Position numbers and translations under genes: made by a program | In this document: one piece after another, positions 39,101-51,931 of the stretch | How positions within the stretch are numbered: the first letter of the stretch is position 1 | Layout of the letters: each line of letters starts with the position of its first letter | Assembly (NCBI GenBank): GCA_026874595.1 | Contig: CM049315.1 | Coordinates: forward strand, 7,066,664 to 7,130,663 | Direction: 5' to 3' | Source of the DNA: Sipunculus nudus | Lineage: Eukaryota > Annelida > Sipuncula > Golfingiida > Sipunculidae | DNA length: 64,000 nt | Notes under the pieces: model-generated | Seen by the model: the letters and a program-made list of their open reading frames with translations, nothing else | What the model was told of the DNA's origin: nothing | The model's database searches: none

Positions 39101-39903
39101 CATGTTTGTTAATGCAAATAACATGGTTAGTCAAATGTACCATATGTCTTGTAATCAACAAGTTAAAAAAAAACTGAAAAGTGTATGTTCAGACAATTTA
39201 AGAGCATCTGAGTATTTTTTTTTATGTTAATGTTGGTGTAAATAACCACAAAAAGGGGTGAGGATTGTGTCTGTTTTTCAGGACAATCCCCTTATTTTGT
39301 TTTATTACCAGTGAACCAACAGGTCTATTGTGTTGAGTGACAACAAAATGTACCCACTGACATGTGATCAATGAAAATAGATTTTCTCATGTTGCCTATT
39401 GTTGGTCTGCCAGCATGCATATTGTAACCACTTTCACTGCTGTTTTTGGTGCTGCTGTAAGACATAGCTGGCTCATATTTCAAGAAACAGTCAGATATAT
39501 TGACTGAAATAGCTGATGTTTTAGTTCTCTGTAAGAAGATCCTAAGTCGCCAGATTCACAGTGGAGTTTGGATCATGCTGGAATGGGTACCTGATATGCC
39601 ATGGCTGAAAGAATGTGTTCTGTGGTCAATAGAACTTCACAGGTATTCATTTTCTAATATTTCATATACTGGAACCTAGGCAGAATTGCTTGAGATAGCA
39701 TTTGCTTTTGCATTTAAAATATTGCTTTCATTGACTGTAAGTCTTAGTTTCACTTCTTCCTCCATTAATACCTGTGTGGACAGGTTTGGACAGATATTGT
39801 AAGATGGATGTTTTTGTTATTATTTATAAGGATTGGTTCAAAGTCTGTTGGTGGGAATATCTATTGAATGACAATGAAAGTAAACATATGATAAAAATAG
39901 TCA
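33116..39903. other. Non-coding stretch with scattered complex patches
   Basis: No gene recognised in 6.8 kb. Patches of higher complexity lie at about 33520-33700, 34940-35110 (with a local duplication, GTCACTGGCTGGA twice) and 37800-38070. The last has TGACAGGCAGCC, GACCATTTATGATGCAC and CACTTAAACACCAAGTG, words that fit TALE/Hox and NK homeodomain or E-box sites. A (TA)n run sits at 35657-35680. A weak tRNA-like GTTCTGTAGTGGTAG is at about 36910-36924. Confidence 0.3.
35657..35680. repeat. Short (TA)n tract
   Basis: About 22 bp of alternating TA. Confidence 0.9.
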
Positions 39904-40170
39904 TGAGTAGTAGCATAATGGTTAAGGTGCTGGACTTGTGATTGCAGTTTTCTAGGTTACTACCATCTGCAACAAAACTCGTAGCCAAAGTCTTAACCAC
40001 GTGGGTCTGCCCTCTCCACCCAGCAGAGAATGGTCATTAATAGGCAGTAGACAAATACAGAATGAATAACCCTGTAACACTGATAATGGCCGCATTGGTC
40101 CCATGCTCTCCAGGGGCCATCAGGGACTGTCAGATGAGACTGACATAGTCAATGATATCAGATGATAAAC
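39904..40170 (+). mobile_element. Probable tRNA-derived SINE
   Basis: TAGCATAATGGTTAAGG at 39911 is a good match to a Pol III A box in the GTAGC..AATGGTTAAGGTGCTGGACTTG style typical of invertebrate tRNA-derived SINEs. The B-box position (TTTCTAGGTTACTACC) is decayed. A unique-looking body follows to about 40170; the 3' border is a guess. Confidence 0.5.
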
Positions 40171-40374
40171 ATGCTCCCTTCCTGTTTTTCTTTGAATGAG
40201 AATGATGGTAACTATATGATAAGGATGATATGTTAAATCTAAGTCTGATGGATTTCTGATTATTATGCATGGGGCAACAAAACAGAAGTCAAACATGTAA
40301 TTACTGGTAAGACATTAAATTCATGAAATTTCTAGTTTTATCAAGATTACATTACTTCGTCTTATGGGCAAATG

Positions 40375-40435
40375 TGGGGTTCAAACTAGGGACACTTTGC
40401 TCCTTAGTGTAAGGCTTTAACCACTGGGCTTTGTC
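40375..40435 (-). mobile_element. tRNA-like SINE head fragment
   Basis: Read on the minus strand, AGCCCAGTGGTTAA (A box) is followed ~40 nt later by AGTTTGAACCCC (B box). D- and T-arm-like order is kept but the anticodon arm is degenerate, so this is a SINE relic and not a working tRNA gene. It lies ~200 bp from the plus-strand SINE. Confidence 0.55.
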
Positions 40436-43400
40436 TATGTACTACCCTGAACATGTTACTCTTATAGATATAGCTGCAGTTAAAGCCTTACAGCAAAAGA
40501 TAATGAAAAATGATAAGCCTACCACCTCTCATTAATTACACATAGTTAATATATTATCCAAAAATACATCATAAAAATAAAACCAAATATTAAGTTTTTG
40601 AGATATGTCATAACTACAAGATAATTTACTGCTTTAATACATGAACTGATTTAATGCATGGAAGTTTTCCACATAAGGTATGATAACACTAACCATACCA
40701 GGATTGTCTGAAGTTTTAAAGCTTGGAAGGCTTTTATTTTCCTTAATTACAAAAGGTTTCCTGAAACTGAGTTTTTGCTGACATCATGCAGCAGATGTTC
40801 TGTTCAAGTTAGAGCTGGGAACATGAGGATAATAACCCGTTATCACAGAATAAATTGATATATGACCACAAACATCAAGTCAATGCTACTGTTTCTGCCC
40901 TGTTGGATGCATATAAGGTTCTCAAGGTTGCCATGGAAATGAACATGAGAGTGGAATTGAGCTGTCTCCATTTTGTTTTATAGGCTCATTAACGGCACAC
41001 TAAAGCTGACTATCGGGGTATCAAGCCAGCCAGTTTCCAGCATATCAGATCTGTTGCTCCATAAAATACCAACATCAACTGGACTATTTTTAACTAATAT
41101 CTCAGAATGGCTGTTATTACTACAAATTAGGGATGGATTTATGTGTCTCTTGATGATGTCTGACTGATCTATACAGTCTTGTATAGTTTAACATTATTGG
41201 CCTGCACAACAGTATCGAGAAGGGTCCAATATGCCAGGTACACAGGATATAAGGAGTGCTGCCAAAATCGACTGATATCTTGGTAACACTTATGAAAACC
41301 CAAAGTGTATACTTGATAAAAATCCCTTACATAATGGCACCATACATGTGCTTGAGGTACAAAGAATCTTTTATACAATAGTGGTTTTGATACCAGTTTG
41401 TCTTTAACCATGTGACTGTATAATATTAATTTAAAGTATTATAGACTGATTTTGACATATTGGGTAAATGTACTTAGAGTTCTATATACCACATGGGGCA
41501 ATAAAATACATCAGGGTATAAAAACTGAACTACAGAAACATATTAAAGAACACATTAGATGGCAATATTTTAGCAGTTTTTGTCTAACCTTTGATTCTAC
41601 CATACACGTATTCCTTTTATAAAATATCATATAGAAATTTGAGTATGTCAAGATATATGTGAAAATATAAAGTTGGTTCTGTTCTTTAATGTGTTAGGTA
41701 CAAAGGTCACACTCGCTGGGCCAGGTGATGTTAATTAAAACATATATCTAATTTTATTTAATCTGGCTGTGTATATGTTTGAACAGTCATGTAAGTCATG
41801 GTAATACAGGCCAGCAAGTCATTGTGGTAGTTTGCTTATTAAAGACAATTCAAATATGAGTGATAAACAAGAATTTATTCAGACAAGAAAGCCTGCCAGT
41901 CCCCAGGTATACCCAGAGGCCGCCATCATAGGCTCTTGTTAGAATCTCTGACCACGCAGGAACGGCAAAAAAATGAGAAATAAGACTCCCACAGGCCTCA
42001 GTAATAATTTTAACAAAGATTCACGGAACCGCTGATCCAACAAGTCCCTCTGGAGTCTTGAAGCTTGTCTATCTGACCTGATTTATCTGTTCCTGTCTAT
42101 ATTCTCTGCAGGTCCAATTTGGCTAATTCTGATTGATCCGCTGTCTCAGGATCTAAATTACCTCCGTTTGTATGTTTGGAGAGTGCTTTCATGGGGTGAC
42201 CTGTTTACCTGGCCGTTCCACATGACACTCTTACAGAGATGGATTGTACCGAACCCCCTCGGTGGTCTGGTTACCATGGGTTACCATGTGGACCCACCCG
42301 CTTGGATCTGTGATTCTGTCATCATCTCTGTTAACTAATTTCAACCATCCCCTATCTGCCACTTCAATCTGGTTCCCAGGATGAGCTACAAATCATCTGG
42401 ATGGCTCCAATTTAAAATTAATTCACTTGGAGACTGTAGGTTTTGTCATCATATGTGTCTAATGTCTTTGTCTTTTCCTATTTAAAGTAAAGAATGCATT
42501 AAGAGGACTTGATTATGGAGCGGCTTTTCTGCATTTCTGTCTGTTTGTTCATTGTGAAAACATTCATATATTTCTATACATTCAATTTTATGAATTTGAT
42601 TTTTTTACCATGTCACCTATAAAAAATGAATTTTCTGGACTCTGATCTTGGATTTTTTTGCAATCACATAAGCTTTATAATTTATAAACCTTGCATACTC
42701 AATGTGTCCCCTAAGCTAAGGATGGAGAAAATAGGAGAGAAATACATCAACCATGATATGTAGTTATCCTAATCTGAAATTAACACATGGTGCCCTAGGC
42801 AGACTCATGTTTACAGCAATATCAAACCATCATGACATTATAATAATGAATTTATGAATAAGACACACTTTAAGTGCTGGGCATCACCTTGGCAGCTAAA
42901 AGTTGGCTGGTTTCCTATCAATTATGCAGAGTTCTAGATGTGTTTGTGAACAGAAATCTGATAAACCTGCAATGCTGTACAACAATGGCATGCAGACTGG
43001 CAGAGACAGTGGCATCGCTGCCCCACAAGGCTGGCAGCGGCTGTCTTTGGCTCAGTATTAGGATTTGCTGGCATTCCCTTGGGTAGGGTCAGTCACAGCA
43101 AGCTTGTTTAGGAGGACATGTAATGGGTGTAAGGAAGGACAGCACACAGGCTCTGGTAAGTCTCAAGGTATTGATCAATGCCACATATTCTGCTGTCAGT
43201 ATCTCATTATAAAAAATCTTATTCTAAAGGTGACTTATGATCCTAGCTGGAATTAAACAGATATCATATTATAGGAAAGCTGAGCCTTATTCTACAACAT
43301 ACCTGATAGCCATTATATAGATAGATGGTACATATTCCACCTTCAGTTCCCCGACTAAAAATAAATGTGGACCTGTCAATCACTGAGTTTTTTATGTGAT

Positions 43401-44246
43401 GAGTAAGCATACTGATTTCTAGCATCAATTCCAATTCATTGGCAGAAGGCCATGGCCTGCAATATGTGACCAGATAAATGTTGATATTAAATGACTATGA
43501 TCTTATGCTATATTGTTTTACATACAAAAAGACCAAAATTCGGTGGGTTAAGTCAATCATTCTGATCTTGTAGTATAATTGTATTCAAGGCATGTCAAGA
43601 CTGAACTAACAATTGAAATTCATAAATGTTTGTAATGGCATAGATCTAAATATTTAACTTACTAATGGTGTATGTAATACAAAAAAGCTGTTAATGATGA
43701 GGTGCTGATCCTTATGCATTATTCATTAAGTCTAGATTGTAATTCAATGTGATGCCCAGATTACCTGTTATAGCTTTGTGCACCAGGGTTAACAGTCAGG
43801 GGTTAAACTATGGCTATAGGTCAGCAGGAAGGAACCAGCTGTTGTTTTATTATTGGACATCTGTTTCATGGAGTATTGGTAACACATTAAGTTCAGGGGT
43901 CAGATGTATTACATCTCGACACCTCAGACGTTTAAAACCTGCATCGAGGCTGGAGGCATGTAAGTTTTTCCTCAACAATTTCTCATATACATTAATCTAC
44001 ACTACTTTTCACATATGAGGATGTGTAATTTTTGGCATGTCAAAATATTCTTTTTGGAATTATGTCATGGTGCTCTAATTATATTTAAAATGTAAATTAC
44101 GGATATTGTCTTCTATATCACATTTAAGTTAAATCTTTCATCAGTATTATCAAATGTTATCTAAAATAAGTATATCTCTGTCCTACATGCTGGTTAAGCT
44201 CAGAACATCAATATTTTAGCAGAAGTGATATAAACATGAGAACGGC
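40436..44246. other. Non-coding stretch with a complex patch at 41880-42430
   Basis: No confirmed gene. The patch at 41880-42430 is GC-richer and contains a pyrimidine-rich acceptor-like TGTCTATATTCTCTGCAG (to 42112) followed in one frame by ~75 open codons to the TAA near 42337, but no donor or domain was recognised. It also has GGTTACCATG exactly duplicated head to tail (42269-42278, 42279-42288), an RFX half-site word. A second patch lies at about 42870-43160. Confidence 0.3.
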
Positions 44247-44286
44247 ATTAATGTCAGGTTGAATAAATTATCAACCTGACATTAAT
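44247..44286. other. Perfect 16-bp hairpin with 8-nt loop
   Basis: ATTAATGTCAGGTTGA (44247-44262) is followed by loop ATAAATTA and the exact inverse TCAACCTGACATTAAT (44271-44286). Flanks do not extend the stem, so it is shorter than a normal pre-miRNA. It may be a minimal inverted-repeat relic, a cruciform or a processing signal. Confidence 0.9.
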
Positions 44287-44862
44287 CTGTTTGCACGATA
44301 CTGAAGTACAATGAAAACTACAAGGCAGTAGAACTTTTATAATAAGATTAAGCACAACAGAAAATGATCTTATAACGGAGGAAAGAAATATACATTAGGA
44401 ATGTTTCATGAAGGTATGATATGAACTACATGGTACTGTGTCTTATAATCTGATGGCTGCCAGCACTGAAAATCCTTGGATCTGAATGGCTAATTGCCTG
44501 TAGCTTTGACCATGTATAATTGGGTTGCAGAGATCCTTCAGTTCTGTCACTACAGTGTCTGGAAATTTCCGTCTTTCCTGACAGATGGCTGGTCAATTTG
44601 CACATGGGATGTCCAGTCCTGCTGACCACAGCTAATGAGGGACGTCAGCTCCTAATCATGCACCGTTCCATGTTCTCTTCCATGGCAGTAAATTAAAGTC
44701 ATGGCGCTCGGTGAACAAGCGCTGAGTGTTAATGTCATGGCGCTCATGACAATATGCGTGACTTGTGGGGAATTGCCTTCCTGACAACCAAATATAGGGG
44801 AATTTGACATGTTTCTGATTACTGGAGCCATCTTCCAAAGACAGTTGTGTTCTTCACTGCAT

Positions 44863-44906
44863 GGTCATGTGATATAACAGTGCTGGTCATGTGACATAAC
44901 AGCACT
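44863..44906 (+). repeat. 22-bp tandem duplication carrying E-box-like sites
   Basis: GGTCATGTGATATAACAGTGCT is followed at once by GGTCATGTGACATAACAGCACT, with three differences. Each holds GTCATGTGAY, which fits bHLH-zip (MITF/USF/TFEB type) binding sites. Confidence 0.8.
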
Positions 44907-45264
44907 AGCAGGTGTTTTGCGAGCCATCTCTAGACAAGCCAGTTCTTTCAAGTATTTATAGAGCATAATCATATGCCACTATTGTGGGTGTGTAAAACAG
45001 ACCCCTAATTTCCAGGCTCACTAGCCAATGTGCCTTACATCAAATGTTGTTTAGCTTCAACTGAGGATTTTTTTTTTCAGGTTGAGTCATCTTCCATGAA
45101 CACTAACAATTCTGGAGAGGTTTTCTTTGAAGATAGTTTTATTTTATTTGTAAATCAATACATTTTTTCAGGTAACAAAGCATACAACAATTTTATATAG
45201 GCACTGAAATTTGCATTAATGATGAATATATGTAACGTAAGTTAAAGACTATTTGTCACTTGTA

Positions 45265-45680
45265 AAGAATTTCACAACTGCCAAATGTATTTATAAATAT
45301 ATTTCACAACTGTCATGTAAGTATATGGTGTATATTATATATCAGTCTACCGACCCCATGTGTATATATTTCAGTAAAGTGAAACAAGTGTACTAGGTGA
45401 ACGTATTTTTTTAACCAGGTTGAAATGTACCTGCTGCAACCAACCAATGCTCTACCTGTTGTATATTTCAGAGAGGCTAAAAAATTGTGCATGGTGTGTG
45501 TAGATTTCAGTCCTGCCAACCTGAAATGTACAAGGCTTGTTAAAATATCCTGACAGCTGGGAAATTTACATGCCCTTCCTCAATTTCACAACTGGCCTCA
45601 AATGTACAGGGTTTATGAAAATTTCATGACAGCCTTGGATTGTATGCAGTAGATGTATATTTCATGACCTCCTGCCAGCT
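45265..45680 (+). repeat. Strongly decayed tandem repeat
   Basis: ATTTCA followed by CAACTG/TGACAG/AGTCCTGCC and then TGTAC/GTATAT recurs at about 45270, 45301, 45369, 45467, 45504, 45581, 45626 and 45658. Spacing is irregular (about 30-100 bp), so it is an old array with missing or fused units. Confidence 0.4.
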
Positions 45681-46591
45681 GACTGCATGGTCTGATTTGT
45701 AGTGACAACCAGACAGTTGTCACACAAAGGCAATTAGAGCAGTGAATCAAGCGACAGGAAATCAACCAGGGCACAAATATGATACTTGGTTATTTATTAA
45801 ATGTGCTTCATGCATGCAATACTCCCATTCCATAGCTGGCCAAGCAGAAATGGTGATATGCACAATATGTTAACTTTCAGCATTGTCCAGTTAGTGGTCA
45901 AGATGCTAAAAAAGTATTCTTATGTGATTTTCGCTTCTAGTTATTGTAGAAACACCCTAATAATATGATTTGCATGAAACAGGTACTGATTCAGCATGGA
46001 TGCCAACTACCTTTATACCTGGCTAAAATTGTTGTATTTTTACATGTGTAATATTTCAGTAGACCACAAAATCATCTACAAACAATATATGTCTCAGGGG
46101 TTTACATACACTAATAGCAATTTACAAAAGAAAAAGCAACTGCATGAAAATTATGTATATTGGCCAGCTCATACAAGATGCATTTTATAGTATCCAGTTT
46201 GCTCAAGAGGTGTCACTACTAGCTATAAGAACCATGAGCACTGAACTGATTAAAGCAACTGTACCAGAATGAGAAACATTGATATGAGGAATATGATAAG
46301 AAATGTTGGATGGGTGCAAGGGGGTAGTGACACAGGGATGAGGTTGTAGTATGGTTTTGTCAATAAAACTTATTGGTTGCTTTAAGCCTTAAATGGGGAT
46401 CTGAACTGTGATTTTAGCCTTAAGTTGATGACAAGTTTACAGTTTCACTCTGTTTTAATCAAATCTACTGCATGAATTATTTCAAATACCCTACAAAATC
46501 TCCTAATTAAATAGCTTCCAATCAATTCTACATATTAATGCAACAGCAATGCAAATTTTGTAGCTTCTAATGGCTTAAAGGTCTTACGTTT

Positions 46592-49026
46592 TTAGCTCAG
46601 CTGACTTTCAGTCATGCTGGGCTATAGCGATGGGTCTTTGTCCAGCGTCCTTCCGTCTGTCCGTCCGGCCGGCCGTCCGTTAGCAGGGCACAAATCGTAA
46701 CCGTAGGGGCTAGGGCCATGAACCCTATGCAGTCTTAAAGGTTCTAAAAAGATCTCCTTGCAAACCTGAAATTAGGTCACTGCCACCTATATTCTCGAAG
46801 TTATGGGGTATGTTTGCACCCCCCAGAAATAATTCTTTTAGCCAAAATTTTCATCCCAAACCTTCCATCGTTCACATACAGCTCACCTACCAACAGGAGA
46901 AGAACCATAATTATTTTGAGGTCACAAGGTCTAAGGTCAAGGTCACAGAACCAACTTCTTTGAAAAGCCTGTGGATGCATTTTAAGCCAAACCTTTCATC
47001 CCAATTCTTTGATCTTTCACATATAGCTCACATACTAAGTGGGAGAAGAATCCTATAGATGTTGAGGTCACAAGGTCAAAGGTCAGGGTCACAGGATCCA
47101 CTTCTTTGAAAAGGTTGTGGACACATTTCAAGCTAGACCTTTCATTCCAAACCTTTCAGCACTGATATCGCTTCTCTGCCAACAGGGGAAAAGACCTGTT
47201 GATTTTGAGGTCAAAGGTCAAGTTCACCGCACCCTCTTCTAATGTGGAGACATTTTCAGGCAAACATTTCAGTCTATACCTTCCATCTGACATATATGGC
47301 TTACCTACCAATAGGGGAAGAAGCCTATTGATGTCGAGTTCAAAAGATCAAAGGTCAAGGCCACAATACTTAATTGTTCTAAATGCTTGTGAACATATTT
47401 CTGGTGAACTGTTCAACCCAAACCTTCAGTCTTTCACATATGCCACATCTATGCATCACTCAATTTGATCCAAACTTAATATTTATGGGTCTTTTTGCTT
47501 GAAGAAATAACTGATTGATTTTGGGGTCAGCTGGTCAGGAGGTTAAAGGTTGCAGGTCAAAGTTATTCACTCATTGGTTGCCAAGTAATTACACCAGATT
47601 TAAGTGGTTAGTAGTTACCCATCATTTAGAAAGAATCCAGTTGATATGTGGGCAAAAGGCCAAGGTCATTGGTCAGTGATGTTTGCAATAACTTATTTTG
47701 TAGACCATCTCTATTTTTCTTTTATATATACCCATTGCAATCCAGCTGGTACATATCACTGTGTCGCTGTAATTGTGAGTGACACTGGTGACATATGACT
47801 CCCTTTTGTATCAGCCTATTAAGTGATAAGGCTGACTGATAAGTACCTCGTTACTGCATAACAAAAACACAGTTGTCCGAATGCTTCAGCCAGGCATTAA
47901 GACTATGAGAGTACAGTATTAAGGTTGAGCTACTGATTTATAAGATGATGGGAACATTTTGCAGTTTGTTTAATGGAATCATAGCAATCAACTTAGTTTC
48001 CTAGATATCGGAATATTTTTATATAAATCACCACATATAAAAGCAAGTGTTTGTTCTCATAATATGTGGATATGTACCTGGATTAAGGATGGCTTTTTTT
48101 TCATTACAAGACTCTTAGTCATGCTTTCTGCATTTCCTTTCTTTCAGGTTTTGCAGTTTACCTACCCTGCTGACCCCATTGAAAAGCAGAGTTATAATAA
48201 AAAATATTAGACTTACACTTTTTACATTTGCATATATATAAATCTTATATGAGGGCCTTAACATGCCTTTTGATTTGTTTTGGACATTCATTACTGTACC
48301 ATCCTTTGGAGAATTTGCCCCAAGTTTGGTCTCTTATTGGAGGATGTGTGATATCAAATGTCTGACTTGTCAGAAATCCATTTTGTCTGCCAGTTAGCCA
48401 CCTTAAAAATCCTTTTTTTCAGTGCAGTTTCAGTGATTTTTCTTCAATGTTTGATCCAATTTAGAGAATGTTTGTTGTCTGATTTCAGACCTGTCAGAAG
48501 TTGAATATGGCCACCAGGCAACCATATTCCTTTTGATCATATTATCTCAAGAACTGTTAAAGTGAATGCAGTTGGAAGTATATTAATCTTATCTTGCAAA
48601 GGATTGGGTCAAATATTTCTTAATAAATATTACCATCATTTATACAGGTGCAGTACAGTTGGCTTGTATTAAATAAAATTTAAACAGAAGCACCCATTCT
48701 CAATAATTCTTTGCATGGATTTCCTTGATTTTTGCTATATATGTTGATCTTATATTTGCCCTTTGTGGTGTTCCTTTTGAGACTGACAGGTATCAAGCAA
48801 GCTCTGGGAATAGTTGCTGATAGCTTAACAATCAATATTTTTCCTCTGACCATAAATTCACTGTGTTTTAACCAGACACAGGTGATATATATTTCTGTTG
48901 TCGAAGAAAATTTCAACATATTTGCAAATTGGGTCTTCAAAATTTAACTGGAAGTTGTGAATCTCAGCCCATGATGTCGCAGGTCATGCTTGGCAGCTGA
49001 GCGTCATGACCTATGGGTCACTTGTT
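46592..49026 (+). mobile_element. Helentron/HINE-like non-autonomous element, copy A
   Basis: It begins TTAGCTCAGCTGA and ends in hairpin TGACC-TATG-GGTCA (49007-49020) followed by CTTGTT. GCTCAGCTG (46595-46603) and its inverse CAGCTGAGC (48994-49002) form subterminal inverted repeats, and the head also folds on itself. A CCGTCC-rich run (46650-46682) and a ~145-bp tandem core follow the head. The tail from ~47570 is unique and AT-rich. T-rich flanks at both ends and an asymmetric 3' hairpin suit Helentron-associated elements (HINEs), but the classification is an inference. No Rep/helicase frame is present. A second copy with the same ends lies at 54825-56388. Confidence 0.75.
46841..47565 (+). 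repeat. ~145-bp tandem core with AGGTCA half-site clusters
   Basis: Units begin at 46841, 46986, 47132, 47259 and 47403 (145, 146, 127 and 144 bp steps). Each has GCCAAACCTTTCATCCC-like, CACATATAGCTCACCTACC-like and GAGGTCA..AAGGTCA-like blocks. Unit 2 holds four adjoining half-sites at 47065-47091 (AGGTCA-ca-AGGTCA-a-AGGTCA-GGGTCA), including a perfect DR1. Confidence 0.9.
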
Positions 49027-51865
49027 TTAGTTTGTGATGACAATTTTTTTTATAAATAAATTGTTTTGAGTGATTTGAACTAATCAATAAAAATAATGAA
49101 TATCATAATATTAAAAGGAGAATACTAAAGAACAAGAACTTCTAAATTGTTATATTAACACTTGAAAATACTACATGGATTTTATTTAATGTACATAATT
49201 TCTTGAAAGTAAAGGTAACATCTTTCAAGTGAAGTAATTTATTGGTATTTTTGCTCATTACTGCTGTTGCTTCAGACACCAGAGGTGCCATCAAATGCAC
49301 AATTTTATGCTGTTAACCACTGCTGTCAGCCTAACAAACAGCACAGCAAGTAGCACCAGCAAACAATCTCAGCCATCAAATCAGCTGACAAAAATTCACT
49401 GTTGGGAGAAATATTATCCATAGTCTTATCTACCTAAGTCTGTCAGCTCACTAACGAACCCAGGCTTGATGGACGAGAAGCCATCGATTAGTGGAAACAG
49501 GGATGCCTGCGGGAGAGAAGTGGCCAGTTGGAGCCCCGGAGAGACCAGTCTCTGCTCAGATGAGAAAGAAGCAGAGAAATTGAAATGTCTAGCTAATCCA
49601 TTTCATAAACTTACATCAGATCACAGTGTGGTTGTGGTATAATCAGAGTCATTTATCACCTCTGTTGACACTGCATTGCCTGGTCTGCTCCTGTCAACGG
49701 TTCTTTAATGTGTGTATACTTTCAGCCGATTCCTCAAAAATCTTGTGAAAGGTTGAAATTTGATGCTGACATGGTGTTTTAAGCTAGAGAAAGCATTATT
49801 GAAGAGAAAAATACTTTCCCTGCACTTAAAAACACATACAAACTCACATACACACACACTTATTTGTCACACAAGATTGTCAAAGCAGTTTCTTTACACA
49901 ATCTGAGGATAGTGAAAAATTGCATATACATTCAAGCTGAAAAGATCTCAGTTCATGTTTTAAGATTGAAGTGAGGTTTTTACAAGGAAGATGTATTGCT
50001 TTAATGTGCATTTTCAAAATCAAAATGCTTGGAATTTAATTAGAGTGTTTTAGTTCAGTATTAGTCCGTCTCTCTCATTAGCAAAGCCTGTTACAGGAAA
50101 TCCACTCCTCAACAGCAATCCTTAATCTTATTTCTCCAAAAGGCTTTCACTTTCTTCCCAGTGAGTCTAATGAGTTCATGCAAAATTTCCTCATTATCAC
50201 TCTAATCAAGAATATGTTAAATAATTGATTTTCAGTTTTACTCCAGTCTAATTAAATCCGAAAATCCTTGTGGTAATTACAGCCATAAATACAGATTTTA
50301 TCTTCTTAATAGCTGCTACAGTTAGAATAGCTATTTAGAGATGTTGGAAAACCCACATTTATTACTCTGAAAATGACCGATGATACTATTCTCTGCATGA
50401 TTTATGGCTTAAATGGAATCTATAGCAGAAACAATTGTTGGTCCTTTTTTGATTTCTGATGACTGACAGATCATTACCCAACTTTGTTCACTGGCAATGG
50501 ACCAGTTGTCTAAACATAATACACTATGTATGAGATTTGGCACTTTTGTGGAGGTCTCTGCTTTGCCTTTTGCAAATAACCTGGGAGCTTCCAAGATATT
50601 TTAAAAAAGAAAAACAAATAAACCTGTAGGGATCTGGATACTGAACATGAACTCTGGGCAAAGAATACCTTAAATTATGTGTGCTTTGATTGAAAATAAC
50701 ATGACTGATGGGTTGTAGAGCATTTCCTTCTCCTTGTGTATATATTCTTTACTCCATGGAAAGTTGTCTGGGGATGGCAAGAAAAGAAACAAAGTCAGAC
50801 CTCTGGCCACATGGGAACTGATGGCCTTCCAGCTGAAGTAACTTGCATGCAATGCCAAAATGTGAGAAAAAGGTTGCTTTCCAAATAAAAAATTGTTTAT
50901 TTCACCTGAAATACTTTTGATAGATGATTTTCTGTTTATCAGATCAGTGAAGTTAATACCTTTCAATTTGCAGCAAACAACTATGCTATACTGTGCCTTT
51001 TTTATTTGGAGTAATTACCCACTGTCATACCAAGACATGTTCTGATAGCTGGTGACGACAAGCAATACAAATGGTGCCTTCTGTGATAAGCCATTTTAGG
51101 GTATGACTATGACAGAACATTCTTCAAAATCAGGCCTTGTAGGATGGAACATTTTTCTTACTGACAAATGCTTCTGTTCAGTAGTAGTGAAGCATGCAAA
51201 GACAGCAGGTCATACATTAAATCCTAGTTTCAAGAGGGACATTTCTAATCTTCAGAGTATAATATAAGCAGAAATTATCTGGTTCAATAGTACTGGTCGT
51301 GTGCTGTCATGGTGTCTGCCACTGGTTGTTCATGATGCCACCCTTCAACTACTTCAGCATAAGAAATTCCTCAATCAATTACCTCCCTGACCTTTTTTCC
51401 CTGCACTGACAAGACAAATCACACTGGTTACTAGGCAACACAATGGTCGCATGAAGAGTGAACTTTAACTGAAACCCATCCTGCTAAACATGATTTCACA
51501 GGTTGTTAGTGTAGGTGTGTTATATGAGACCCTTCCATGAGACTCTGTCCATATTAATAATTGCAGCGCACTTGTTTCTGAGAATTACATCCTTGCCCAT
51601 CCACGCAGTTGCATGTCTCTCCTAACAACAACTCAATATCATGAACTTATTCCTGTATAAGTAACAGATGCCACAGGAAGGTAATATTATACCACACTGT
51701 GAGCTAAACTTCATGGTTTAAATATCCCCTATCATGTTTAGGTTATTTTCAGCTCTTTTTGCAAATGAACCCTTGATTCAGACTAGTTGTAATGTTTCTG
51801 ACAATAATCCTAATCTTAAGTAATGGTAGCCCATTAGCGAAAAGTTGCCAAAAAAAGTTTTGCAA

Positions 51866-51866
<1 letters not shown>
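49027..51866. other. Non-coding stretch with a complex patch at 49290-49580
   Basis: The patch at 49290-49580 is GC-richer and unlike the surrounding DNA, a candidate conserved element. About 50060-50230 is another. Open frames at 50409-50594 and 50670-50966 (-) have no recognisable domain. Confidence 0.3.

Positions 51867-51929
<63 letters not shown>
51867..51929. repeat. (TA)n microsatellite
   Basis: About 60 bp of pure alternating TA. Confidence 0.97.

Positions 51930-51931
<2 letters not shown>

Larger units (their letters stand above)
44287..46591. other. Non-coding stretch with a complex patch at 44420-44910
   Basis: The patch at 44420-44910 is GC-richer and complex. It includes the 12-bp word GTCATGGCGCTC twice at a 36-bp spacing (44698-44709, 44734-44745). 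No exon was recognised. Confidence 0.3.
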
